From Pseudomonadota bacterium (GTDB taxonomy: Bacteria; Desulfobacterota; Binatia; Binatales; Binataceae), in assembly GCA_021323945.1 (NCBI GenBank), contig JAJPKA010000008.1:32831-96830 (forward strand): a stretch of DNA of 64,000 nt, given 5' to 3'. Position numbers and translations under genes: made by a program. The notes beneath the pieces were generated by a model that worked only from the letters and a program-made list of their open reading frames with translations, was not told the DNA's origin and searched no databases. Shown one piece after another: positions 27,795-36,623 of the stretch (the first letter of the stretch is position 1; each line of letters begins with the position of its first letter).

Positions 27795-27977
27795 CGCCAG
27801 CTCTAATCCGCTTTGTGTTATGCCTAGGCTAACATGCCGGTGGTTGCCAGCATATCTGTGGGAGCGCGGGGGCTTTTCTCCCGGCTAGACCCGGCTGGCG
27901 ACGTTGGATCGCTTTGCCGGCAGACGGACTTTGGGAACGTCTTTGCACCACATTCATCTGTGCTAGTTTGCTAAACA

Positions 27978-29474
27978 ATGGCGGGCCAGCTCGAGTTCCA
28001 ACTCAAAACTGCCGAGCGTCGCGTTGCGCTGAGCGTAAGCCAACTGGTGCGCCTTGTCCGCGAGACGCTCGAACTCCACCTTGACCAGTGCTGGGTAGTT
28101 GGCGAAGTCTCAAATACGCGTCTGGCTCCCTCGGGCCATCTTTACTTTACGCTCAAAGACGCCCGCGCCGCGATCAACGTCGTGATGTTTAGTTCGGCAG
28201 TGCGTCGAATGCGCTTCCGGCTCGACGATGGGATACAGGTCGTCGTGCGGGGGCGGGTCAATCTCTACGAGCATCGGGGCACGCTGCAATTTTATGCCGA
28301 GGAAGTCGAGCCGCGAGGGTTTGGCGCTCTACAGTTAGCGTATGAGCAGCTTAAGCAGCGGTTGGCGCGCGAAGGATTATTTGACGCCGCGCGCAAGCGG
28401 ACCCTGCCGATACTGCCACGCCGGATTGGGATTGTTACGGCCCTTGGGGGGGCAGCACTGCGCGACTTGCTCCGCGTGCTGCTCGATCGCTATCCCAACC
28501 TTCATATCATTATCAGGCCGGCCTTGGTTCAAGGTCCGAGCGCACCGCTGGAAATCGCCTCGGCGCTCGACGACCTGAATGCTGATGGCAATGCCGAGGT
28601 AATAATCGTGGGACGCGGCGGCGGTTCACTTGAGGACCTTTGGGCTTTTAACGATGAGACGGTTGCCCGTGCCATTTGCCGTTCACGAATCCCCGTAATT
28701 TCCGCGGTAGGCCATGAAATTGATTACAGCATCGCTGACTTTGTAGCTGATGTCCGCGCGCCTACGCCGACGGCAGCTGCCCAAATAGCAGTGCCCAACA
28801 AGGCGGACCTGCGCGGCCGGCTGTTCGAGAAACAATCCGCCCTGGTCAACGGTGTTGAGCGACAAACGTCGGCGCTACGCCATCAGCTTGTACGACTCGA
28901 AAGTCGTTTACCCGAACCGCGCATTCTGCTCCGGCAGCTGCGGCAGCGGCTGGACACGGCGTGGGAAGAATTAGTCGAGGCGGCTAATTCAAGGGTCAGC
29001 AGGCATCGCGTCCTTCTTCGTGAATTTGCAACACGTACCAGGATCTCTCCGGGCATTGTCGCTGCGGGCCGGCTTCGCGTTGCTCACAGCGCTACCCGCC
29101 TCGCACAGGCAATGAGCGCGCGAGCAGGTAGCTGTCGTGTTACGCTCGAGCGAAATATCGCTTGGTTGAACGAGACAAATTTACGGGCACCTGTCAGCCA
29201 GGCGCGCTCGCGTTTGAGTCGGTTGTTTAATCAGCTCGAAACCGCCTGGCGTTCGCGCCTCCACCAGCAACGCCTGACGCTGGCGGGACAAGCCGGCCGT
29301 CTAGATGCAGTCTCGCCTTTGCGAGTGCTCCACCGAGGTTACGCTCTTGTAACGAAAACGCGTGACGGTGAGACAGTTGTGGATGCGGCACAGGTTGAGT
29401 TGGGGGATGAACTCGATATTCGGCTCGGTCGCGGTAGGCTGTATGCGCGCACTCTAGGCCGCAATCTTTCCTAG
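27978..29474 (+). CDS. xseA: Exodeoxyribonuclease VII large subunit
   Basis: Catalytic subunit of exonuclease VII, which degrades single-stranded DNA from both ends. At 498 residues it has an N-terminal OB-fold (WVVGEVSNTRLAPSGHLYFT), the central nuclease block VIIVGRGGGSLEDLWAFNDE and AVGHEIDYSIADFVADVRAP. A long arginine-rich coiled-coil region and a C-terminal LHRGYALV segment follow. xseB follows 190 bases later on the same strand. Confidence 0.97.
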   Translation: MAGQLEFQLKTAERRVALSVSQLVRLVRETLELHLDQCWVVGEVSNTRLAPSGHLYFTLKDARAAINVVMFSSAVRRMRFRLDDGIQVVVRGRVNLYEHRGTLQFYAEEVEPRGFGALQLAYEQLKQRLAREGLFDAARKRTLPILPRRIGIVTALGGAALRDLLRVLLDRYPNLHIIIRPALVQGPSAPLEIASALDDLNADGNAEVIIVGRGGGSLEDLWAFNDETVARAICRSRIPVISAVGHEIDYSIADFVADVRAPTPTAAAQIAVPNKADLRGRLFEKQSALVNGVERQTSALRHQLVRLESRLPEPRILLRQLRQRLDTAWEELVEAANSRVSRHRVLLREFATRTRISPGIVAAGRLRVAHSATRLAQAMSARAGSCRVTLERNIAWLNETNLRAPVSQARSRLSRLFNQLETAWRSRLHQQRLTLAGQAGRLDAVSPLRVLHRGYALVTKTRDGETVVDAAQVELGDELDIRLGRGRLYARTLGRNLS

Positions 29475-29662
29475 ATACCGCTATGATTTTGTATGGAGTT
29501 TTGCTTTGGCTCGAAAGTGAAAGCAAAGCCAGCCTGGGCCGCTGCCTGTGGCCACCGCAGGTGATGAAACACCTCCCTGCTGCGCGCGTTGCGGGAGCGC
29601 ATCGCCGACCCGGGCGGTTACGTGGACGCCAGCAATCTTCGGCTCAGTAAATCTAGTGCACT

Positions 29663-29944
29663 ATGGCAGATTCAAATCCAAAAAAATTTGAAGATGAAAT
29701 GGCCGATCTCGAAGCCATCGTCACTAAGATCGATTCAGGGGAACTTTCGCTGGAAGAATCGATCGCCGCGTTTGAACGGGGTGTAGCGCTGGTTCGCTCG
29801 CTCAATCAAAAGCTCGACGAGATCGAGCGTCGGGTCGAAGTCTTGATTCGCGATTCTCGCGGCGAATTAAAACGTTCGCCCTATCAGGGCGAACTTGGGT
29901 CCAGCGCTAAAAGTGAAGATCCGGAGGAAGACGATACCTTCTGA
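29663..29944 (+). CDS. xseB: Exodeoxyribonuclease VII small subunit
   Basis: Non-catalytic small subunit that binds the coiled coil of XseA. The 93-residue product contains the family core FEDEMADLEAIVTKIDSGEL, then SLEESIAAFERGVALVRS, then helix residues up to RRVEVLI. A disordered acidic tail follows. It is directly downstream of xseA, as in many genomes. Confidence 0.96.
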   Translation: MADSNPKKFEDEMADLEAIVTKIDSGELSLEESIAAFERGVALVRSLNQKLDEIERRVEVLIRDSRGELKRSPYQGELGSSAKSEDPEEDDTF

Positions 29945-30043
29945 TGGGCGAACCCAGTCAGCGACAGCTTCATTAGAGTCGCCCTTGCCTGTTAAATATA
30001 TAGAGTTAAGTTCAGGGTAAGCCGCCAAAAGCAGGAGAGTCAA

Positions 30044-30349
30044 ATGTACGTCTCACGCCGTCTTTTCCATACTGTTCCCGGAAAAACTAGTGAAGTGGAA
30101 CGAGAACTGCAGAAGTTGCGCGAAATGGTCAAGGCGGCAGGCGGCACCGCTGTTCGTATCCTGCATACTCACTTTGCTTCGCTTGGCGCAGCGGACGCGG
30201 TGTTCGAGCAGGAAGCCCCAGACCTTGAGACGCTCGAGCGACAAATTCGGCAGTTAACCGCGAGTCAGGAATTCCAGAGCTGGACTCAACGCATGTCCAG
30301 TTTATTAACACAATCCCCCAAACGCGAGGTTTACATAGTCCACAATTAA
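30044..30349 (+). CDS. Small protein, possible dimeric alpha-beta barrel
   Basis: 101-residue protein starting MYVSRRLFHTVPGKTSEVER with AGGAG upstream. The pattern of a strand (SRRLFHTVPG), a helix (EVERELQKLREMVKAAGG) and a strand (VRILHTHFASLG), followed by another helix and a final strand (KREVYIVHN), resembles NIPSNAP/ABM-type ferredoxin-like folds. The family is not known to me. It is probably in a loose unit with xseAB but unrelated in function. Confidence 0.7.
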   Translation: MYVSRRLFHTVPGKTSEVERELQKLREMVKAAGGTAVRILHTHFASLGAADAVFEQEAPDLETLERQIRQLTASQEFQSWTQRMSSLLTQSPKREVYIVHN

Positions 30350-30575
30350 ACAATAAATTCAACGAACATCCGAGTTGATGGCTGCTTTGCCATCGCGGGA
30401 AGCGCTTACCCGTTGCCATGGTAGAGTGGCGGGGAGTAAAAATCTGCGGCCCAAGCTGGAGATGGCGAGCCCCCCTCGAAGAGCGATTTGTCAAACGACA
30501 CTCCTCCCGATCCACGCTTCTCCTCGCGCGTAGCAGCAGAATCAACGGTCCCAGAGATAGCGTTAGTCGATTTTT

Positions 30576-31028
30576 TCAAAACAGCCAGTGTCCGGCTTTG
30601 ACGTCGACCACGCTAATTTTGGCCTGGTTGCCTTGGATTTTGCTGGGAAGCCGAACGGGGATGCAGGAGGCCTTGCCAGTATCCATCTGTGTCAGCCGGT
30701 AACGGTTCCCACACAGCCGACAGATGAGATAATGACCCGAATAGGTATAGCCCTGATGAAACTTGTAGCACTGTCCACACGCATCGAAGATTGCGTGAGC
30801 GTTGCCCTTGCTGTCCCGCGCTGGCAGGAATCTTATTAGCTGGCCGCTATCTTCGCGGTAGCAAAATGCCCATACCGCTCGTGGCGCTAGCCTATCCAGG
30901 TTTATCGTTAAGGTCTCGGTCCCGCCCAGCAGTTTGCAAGGTATGTGGGAGAGGGACCTGGTCAACGCTGTACCGAGGACTGCAACGGCAGTCAGGACGG
31001 TTGCAAATTTGATCGCCCTGCGTTGCAT
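30576..31028 (-). CDS. DUF2318-like membrane-anchored protein
   Basis: 150-residue protein with an N-terminal signal-anchor (RRAIKFATVLTAVAVLGTAL) and a cysteine-rich C-terminal half. The motifs DACGQCY and ICRLCG plus a later KASC resemble DUF2318, a putative iron- or metal-linked domain in membrane proteins. The ATG at 31028 is chosen so that the hydrophobic segment is N-terminal; a TTG at 31067 directly after the upstream gene is possible. It is last in a minus-strand unit with a DUF2333 gene. Metal binding is inferred only from the cysteines. Confidence 0.75.
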   Translation of the reverse strand: MQRRAIKFATVLTAVAVLGTALTRSLSHIPCKLLGGTETLTINLDRLAPRAVWAFCYREDSGQLIRFLPARDSKGNAHAIFDACGQCYKFHQGYTYSGHYLICRLCGNRYRLTQMDTGKASCIPVRLPSKIQGNQAKISVVDVKAGHWLF

Positions 31029-31070
31029 CACGCAGGAGAATGTACGGCCGCTGGCCGTTGCGGTCAACTC

Positions 31071-31982
31071 TCACTGCTGCAGCTCTTCGCGTATCGAGTA
31101 CATCTTCTGGCGCGCCTCGGCGATGTAAGCGTCAAGATTGCGACGATGATTGGCAAACAATCCGGTGGGTGAACCGTTAAGGACGACCAAAGGCTTCATC
31201 ACTGCAGCCTTACCCAACGGGTCGATCGTCTCGTCGAACAGGGTTGCGAGCACCGGCTTGGTCTTTTGCGTCTGTGTATATTCCCGCTTGATCGCGAGCA
31301 TCATGTAATACATGACATGAGCATATCCCTGGGCATGGTAGAAATAATCGTCATCATCCCAGGGATAGATCGGACTGCCATCCGGTTTGTGGGCCTGATA
31401 AAGCATCGCATGCGCATCACCCAGTAAATCTGTCCATGCCTGGAAGAGGCGCTGCAATTCAATGTTGCGCTGGTTCAGCGGGCTTGACCGTGGCGGCGTC
31501 TGATGGAGGCCAGCGACATACAGCCTGAGGTGCCAGACGCCATCCTCGTATTTTCGCTCGGCCGAGGGCAGGATCCATTTTGTTGCGTCGTTGCGGAAGT
31601 CAGTATCAGCGATCACCAGATTGCTGTCGTACTCATTGGACGAGATCTTCGTAAGATGGTCCTTGAAGACCCGCATCGTCTCGCGGACGGCCATAATGAT
31701 GCCAAGTTGCCGATTCGCGTTGTTGTCTGCCATTAGACGCGGTCCCCAGAGGAAAAAATCGTTAGGGCGCCATCCGAACCCGCTATGAAGTTCATGGTCA
31801 ACGATGGCAGCGAGCATCGAGGCGTATACTTCGCCGGGAACGAATGGCTTGTCGGTCGGGAAAGCCTGGTCAATATTATAATCGAGACGATCGTGGAGCT
31901 TTTGGCCAAAATGTAGTGCCACGTTGATTACTATGATAAGCGCGATCGTTCCGGCGACGGCACTTAGGATCCGCTTATAGAT
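31071..31982 (-). CDS. DUF2333 family protein
   Basis: 303-residue protein with one N-terminal membrane helix (LSAVAGTIALIIVINVALHFG) and a large periplasmic part. Stretches such as AAIVDHELHSGFGWRPNDFF, AVRETMRVFKDHLTKISSNE and DLLGDAHAMLYQAHKPDGSP match DUF2333, a conserved proteobacterial family with no known activity. The ATG at 31982 is preferred because the helix follows directly; a start at 32024 would add 14 residues. It is followed closely by the DUF2318-like gene. Confidence 0.85.
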   Translation of the reverse strand: MYKRILSAVAGTIALIIVINVALHFGQKLHDRLDYNIDQAFPTDKPFVPGEVYASMLAAIVDHELHSGFGWRPNDFFLWGPRLMADNNANRQLGIIMAVRETMRVFKDHLTKISSNEYDSNLVIADTDFRNDATKWILPSAERKYEDGVWHLRLYVAGLHQTPPRSSPLNQRNIELQRLFQAWTDLLGDAHAMLYQAHKPDGSPIYPWDDDDYFYHAQGYAHVMYYMMLAIKREYTQTQKTKPVLATLFDETIDPLGKAAVMKPLVVLNGSPTGLFANHRRNLDAYIAEARQKMYSIREELQQ

Positions 31983-32047
31983 CATCGTAGTTTTTGCTGC
32001 GCCGGTCGCCCTCAGGGTGACCACGAGGCTAACGGCATCTGGGTGAT

Positions 32048-32353
32048 TTAATGGAGAGCGACGCCGTTTATCGCTCGGTCCCAGGGCGAAACGACCATAG
32101 GCGGCCCGTCCCAGGCGAGCGCTTCGTTAATCTGCTCATCGACTTTGTGCACCTTCGTGGCTTCCTGGTTCAGTTTGCTCTCCCATTTGCTACGCAAGTA
32201 GACGGTGCCTGCGGCAGTGCTCTTGGGCTGCAAGTAATCAGAGACCTGATCGTCACTAGCGGCGTCGTCGACAGCCCGGGCAGCGGATGCTGCGCCCGTG
32301 TACATCCAGCGCCGACATTTACCATCGTTAGCACAAAAAAAACGATGCAACAT
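32048..32353 (-). CDS. Hypothetical protein upstream of DUF2333
   Basis: 101-residue frame starting at an ATG with AGAGGT upstream. The C-terminal two thirds look protein-like (TAAGTVYLRSKWESKLNQEA and onward to PPMVVSPWDRAI). The N-terminus does not resemble a signal peptide in this frame, but the next frame after an 8-base T-run encodes VLTMVNVGAGC, which looks like a lipobox. An indel in the homopolymer is therefore possible. Family not recognised. It would be the first gene of the DUF2333 unit. Confidence 0.45.
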   Translation of the reverse strand: MLHRFFCANDGKCRRWMYTGAASAARAVDDAASDDQVSDYLQPKSTAAGTVYLRSKWESKLNQEATKVHKVDEQINEALAWDGPPMVVSPWDRAINGVALH

Positions 32354-33143
32354 GATTACCTCTTGGATGACAAGGACTGATGGCGAAAGTCATTTCGCGT
32401 CATATTGGAGCGGGCAGTGATAGTGACCGCCGTCGAGTGCCAATCGAAATCGTTAGTGCCTCGGCAGTATGGGTAGACCGAACACCGGTGGCCCTATTGT
32501 AGCAAGGCAAAACGATGATTCCGATTACTAAAAGTGACCGCATCAGCCTTTGCCCATGACTGAGTTGGAGACCATAGTTGTATCAGGTTGGGCGTTCCAA
32601 GCTGGCTATCCACGGCGTCAAAGGCTCGAGGGATGGGAGCGAGGCTGAACTCTAGCCGAACTTTGCCCAATTAGGCTAGAGGGGGCCTGGAACACCGCGC
32701 TACTCCTGTTTTTATCCTTAGGTCCAACGCCTATCTTACGAACCAGAGGTCGTGCTGCGGAGAATGGTCGCGGGCCAGGCAGACAGGGCGGCGCAAGCCT
32801 TTCCAAACCTTACCGCAGGTGACTTGGCAAATCGGGATATCCTAAAAAGACAATTTGGGCCAGACTGTCTTGAAAATGAGAGCCAGTAGCCGCAGCTGAC
32901 ACCATGAGTTTGCTGAACCCTCTTACGTGCACCAAGCATAACAAATTTGCTTCAGTAGGTTTGGGCCAACACCATGACCGTTCAGCCGCAGGCATGCACC
33001 GTTGCCGCCACTGGCTAATAATTGCGGTCGCAGCGAAACTTAATTGCGAGATACACGTCAAGCCGGCAGAAATGGTTTACCAGTGAGCATACAGACAAAG
33101 GCGAACCGGCGATTCCGCGCCAGAGGTTGAAGCAGGTTTATCC
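32354..33143. other. Intergenic region
   Basis: Nearly 800 bases without a recognisable gene. Short frames on both strands (for example minus 32736-32939 and 32810-33061) overlap each other and show no motif. The promoter for the plus-strand MFS gene and that of the minus-strand DUF2333 unit are presumably here. Confidence 0.4.
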
Positions 33144-34358
33144 GTGAGCACACGAAGAAAGGGTATTGTAAGTATCGAGTTGCTGCAATCAAGCAGCCGC
33201 TCCGCTCTGAAGTTCGTGCTAGTCATGGGAGCGGTGAGCTTCTTCGCCGATTTTACCTACGAGGGATCACGCAGCATCACCGGTCCCTACTTGGCCATTC
33301 TGGGTGCTGATTCGACGGTCGTCGGAATCGTCGCTGGATTGGGCGAACTGCTCGGTTATGGGCTTCGGCTCCTATCGGGGCCACTGAGCGAACTGACGGG
33401 AAGATTCTGGCAGGTTGCGCTGGTTGGATACTTCATACAGATGTTGTCGGTCCCTACCTTGGCATTCGCCCAAAGTTGGCCGAGCGCGGCGGTGCTGATC
33501 CTCCTCGAGCGTATTGGCAAAGCGATTCGTAACCCGCCACGAGACGTGATGCTCTCACATGCTGTCAGTGAGATGGGCTATGGGTGGGGGTTCGGTCTCC
33601 ATGAGGCTTTGGACCAGGCGGGCGCCTTGTTTGGGCCTCTGCTGGTTGCGACCATCCTGCTAAAGCACCATGGGTACGCGATGGCGTTTGCCAGCCTGGT
33701 CGTGCCAGCGCTCGCCGCACTCACGATGCTGATCCTTGCCAGATGGCTGTATCCGCGACCGGGAGACTTCGAGGGCATGGCTCGAGTCGAATTACGGACG
33801 AGAGGGATGCCACGAAGATATTGGATCTATCTCGTCGCCGCCGCGCTGGTGGCTGCAGGTTTAGCCGACTTCTCGCTTATTGCTTACCACTTCGAAAAGA
33901 CTGCGGCCGTTGCACAGGTTTGGGTGCCAATCTTCTATTCCGTTTCGATGGCGGTCAGCGGCACCGGGGCTCTGATTTTCGGTCGCTTTTTCGACCGCGT
34001 AGGCACTGGGGTCTTACTCCCGGCGACGGCAATTTCAGCGCTCTCTGCCCCGCTGCTTTTTCTCGGGAATTTCTGGTCCGCCCTACTGGGCATCGTCGCG
34101 TGGGGTATCGGTGTAGGGGTACACGAATCGATTATTCCCGCGGCGGTGGCGCTGATCGTTCCGTCCAACAGGCGCGGCTCAGCCTATGGCCTGTTCACTG
34201 CTTGCTATGGCATCAGCTGGTTTGTCGGAAGCGCTTTGATGGGAATTCTCTATCGCGTCTCGCTGCCGGTGCTTGTCGCCTTTTCGACAATCATCCAAGT
34301 GACAGCAATTCCAATATTGCTCAGGCCGGAACTGCGCTGCCTACGCTCCAATGACTGA
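33144..34358 (+). CDS. MFS transporter
   Basis: 404-residue major facilitator protein with about twelve hydrophobic segments. The opening VSFFADFTYEGSRSITGPYL and the loop GKAIRNPPRDVMLSHA fit a subgroup of MFS carriers annotated only as transporters. A second-half motif, GRFFDRVGTGVLLP, is present. The start is GTG at 33144. Substrate unknown. No operon partner. Confidence 0.88.
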   Translation: MSTRRKGIVSIELLQSSSRSALKFVLVMGAVSFFADFTYEGSRSITGPYLAILGADSTVVGIVAGLGELLGYGLRLLSGPLSELTGRFWQVALVGYFIQMLSVPTLAFAQSWPSAAVLILLERIGKAIRNPPRDVMLSHAVSEMGYGWGFGLHEALDQAGALFGPLLVATILLKHHGYAMAFASLVVPALAALTMLILARWLYPRPGDFEGMARVELRTRGMPRRYWIYLVAAALVAAGLADFSLIAYHFEKTAAVAQVWVPIFYSVSMAVSGTGALIFGRFFDRVGTGVLLPATAISALSAPLLFLGNFWSALLGIVAWGIGVGVHESIIPAAVALIVPSNRRGSAYGLFTACYGISWFVGSALMGILYRVSLPVLVAFSTIIQVTAIPILLRPELRCLRSND

Positions 34359-34474
34359 CCGTACGAGCTGCTGTCGGTCTTATCTTAAGATCACTCGCAG
34401 CTAGGAGCGTTTAGCAGCCTGGGCGCAACAGATGGCTGGCCAGAGCCGGCAGGAATGAACGACTAAAGACACCC

Positions 34475-34753
34475 TTACGACCTCGTAGCGGGTGAGTTCG
34501 CGACTAAACTCGAAGTCAATTCCCTCTCAGCCGCGAACCAGTCAGCCCAGTCGCAACCATGGGTTCCACCCCGGGCGAGAAAAAGCTCGTATGCGCGCTG
34601 CTGAATCTGCTCGAAGGTGGGCGCGCAACTATTATCTCCCGCCGTCGTGCTACCTACCGTTTCGCCGTTCAACTGTGCGTCGGGCTTTACGGCTTCGTGC
34701 TTTACAGCCGATTTGTGCGCGGTTCGCGCCCTGCCCGGTTTGCGAGTAGCCAT
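34475..34753 (-). CDS. DUF2934 domain protein
   Basis: 92-residue protein. The ATG at 34753 is preceded by AGGAGG with seven bases of spacing, so the much longer frame up to 35041 is rejected. A basic, low-complexity N-terminus (KPGRARTAHKSAVKHEA) leads to a C-terminal DUF2934 core, IQQRAYELFLARGGTHGCDW then AEREL. This small domain is common in environmental proteobacteria and acidobacteria; its function is unknown. It is monocistronic. Confidence 0.82.
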   Translation of the reverse strand: MATRKPGRARTAHKSAVKHEAVKPDAQLNGETVGSTTAGDNSCAPTFEQIQQRAYELFLARGGTHGCDWADWFAAERELTSSLVANSPATRS

Positions 34754-34919
34754 CCCAAACCTCCTCCTACGTCCCCCGGACCTTTTCCCAGGGCCACTCA
34801 GCATATAGTTCGCCATCCCGTACGCTATTATGCAAGTAGGGTAGCTATGATTAAGTGGAGATGATGATATCGTCAGCCGACTTACGTGGCCCGTCGCTCC
34901 CTGATGGTGATCCGTCTGA

Positions 34920-36302
34920 CTAGAAGAGAATTCCAGTCTCCAGCACACCTCGAACCTGTGCGGGGTTGCGATTCTTGTTGCCGAAAACGTCACCAGGTGT
35001 ATAGCCGACTGCTTGCACAAACGACGCCTCGCCACGGGCAAAAAAGTTCTTGTACTGATAAGTCGGAGTCAAGGTTATCGACCATGCGTCACTGCCTGGG
35101 CCGTAGAGGAGATTAGCCGAACCGTCGGTGGCGTTCCCGGTGCTTCCTATACCTTCGAGTCTGGCTCCTAGAGAAAAATTATCCGTCAGTGCATAACTTG
35201 TTAGGATTGCCCCACCGAGGGTCGAGGTAGTTTTGGAAACTCCGAGCTGCGGATTGTGCGGCACTATAGTCCACTGGAAGTAAGGCTGTATAATCCAGGG
35301 CGAATTACTGTAGGTATAGATTAGGTTATATATCTGGCTGTTGTTCAGCAGCGGCGGCGTGGCGAAATTGGAAAATTTCGAAAACCCGACCTGCCCGCCC
35401 CCGGCAAAGCTCAACGTGTTGGCCGAGTTGATTGCATACGCCAGCGAGCCGGTGATCCACGTGTAGCTGTTGGAATAAAACCCGTTGTTCCAACTCAACG
35501 AAGCACTGACTGGACCAATTGTGTAGTTGGCTTGTACTCCACGGTTGACCAAGTTTTCCTGATTCCAAAGAAGGCCACGCTCGATATTTATATTTTGGAA
35601 TGTAAATGTGTATTCAGCGCCCAGCAGTGTTGGCAGGTTACCAGCGAGGAGCGAGAAGTTGCTTGTCGGTGCCAACTTTATATACGCGACGGGCAACGGA
35701 CTAAAGAGCTTGTCAACCGCCTTGCCGGAGGAAATGTACGGGGCTCCGAGTGCCGGAATGCTGTAAGCGCCAACTTGCAAATAATATTGTACCAAGCCGT
35801 CAGGCTTTTGAATCATCACCATGGCGTTGCTGGCGTCGACCCGTGCCGAACGATCCCCGCTGACGGCGTGGTCCTGAACAATGCCGAGACCGCTGACCAC
35901 CCCATTGAGGTCGAACTTCATCAAATCACCGATTGGTCGGGCAACTTCGCCAAGACCAAGCATCCCGCTCAGGTCGATTGGCGTCGGACTCTGCCAGTGG
36001 AGCGGTCCGGTGACGCTCGGAGTTGTTAGCGGCGGAAGCGGTGTGGCCGCGGCAGCTGGTGAGGGTGGCGCCGGCGGAGCCACCACGCTCTGCGGACAGG
36101 ATGCAGCAGCTGAGGATAGAGCCTCTGGCCACACCGCCCGCAAAGTCGCAACCGCGCTGGCTGCAGCGGTCGGGCACGAAGCCGACGGTGGTGATGGCGC
36201 CTGCGCCCAGCTCAGGCTCGGGGCAAGCAGTAGCAGCACAAATGCCCGGACATAACCAGAGATTGGATTTGTTCCCCTTCTAGCTTCGACACCAGCAGTC
36301 AC
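34920..36302 (-). CDS. Outer-membrane beta-barrel porin (BBP2-like)
   Basis: 460-residue outer-membrane protein. A GTG at 36302 lies six bases after AAGGAG and is preferred over 36323. A signal peptide (YVRAFVLLLLAPSLSWAQA) is followed by a proline/alanine-rich linker and then a barrel made of alternating strands. Typical segments are GLVQYYLQVGAYSIPALGAP, LLAGNLPTLLGAEYTF and the closing QVRGVLETGILF. The general pattern fits the putative beta-barrel porin-2 family. Likely a passive outer-membrane channel. Confidence 0.83.
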   Translation of the reverse strand: MTAGVEARRGTNPISGYVRAFVLLLLAPSLSWAQAPSPPSASCPTAAASAVATLRAVWPEALSSAAASCPQSVVAPPAPPSPAAAATPLPPLTTPSVTGPLHWQSPTPIDLSGMLGLGEVARPIGDLMKFDLNGVVSGLGIVQDHAVSGDRSARVDASNAMVMIQKPDGLVQYYLQVGAYSIPALGAPYISSGKAVDKLFSPLPVAYIKLAPTSNFSLLAGNLPTLLGAEYTFTFQNINIERGLLWNQENLVNRGVQANYTIGPVSASLSWNNGFYSNSYTWITGSLAYAINSANTLSFAGGGQVGFSKFSNFATPPLLNNSQIYNLIYTYSNSPWIIQPYFQWTIVPHNPQLGVSKTTSTLGGAILTSYALTDNFSLGARLEGIGSTGNATDGSANLLYGPGSDAWSITLTPTYQYKNFFARGEASFVQAVGYTPGDVFGNKNRNPAQVRGVLETGILF

Positions 36303-36623
36303 TCGAAACTCCTTCGTTGACACAAGCAGGCGTTGTAGAGCCCAATTCGCCGCGCAACCAAACTTCCGCGCGTGGTCATACCGCGCAGATGGGGTCGTCG
36401 ACCACCGTCAGTTTCGCAGTTTCAGTTCGAGCCCGCTCTGGCGCCGTTTTGCGCCTCTGTGCCGGGTGCTCGAACCAAAGCCGGAAACGTAACTGCCTTG
36501 GCCGCAGCAAGGAGGGTGCCATTGAGTTAACGGCCAGCCAAGCGCTCCTAGGATGACGCGGATGCTCGTTAGACGGGCATCCGCATATCCGCTAATCAAT
36601 GAGTCACGGCCTGGCGCGAGAGA
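36303..36623. other. Intergenic region
   Basis: About 320 bases between the porin start and the end of the SagB-type gene. It should contain the porin promoter. Only an 11-bp hairpin at 36558-36584 is evident. Confidence 0.4.
36558..36584. terminator. Hairpin downstream of the SagB-type gene
   Basis: GCGGATGCTCG and CGGGCATCCGC pair over 11 bp with one wobble and a 5-base loop, 40 bases beyond the end of the minus-strand dehydrogenase gene. There is no clear T-run, so it is a candidate terminator only. Confidence 0.45.

Noticed and set aside
33743..34354. 203-codon plus-strand frame
   Set aside because: Out-of-frame shadow of the MFS gene with non-protein-like composition.
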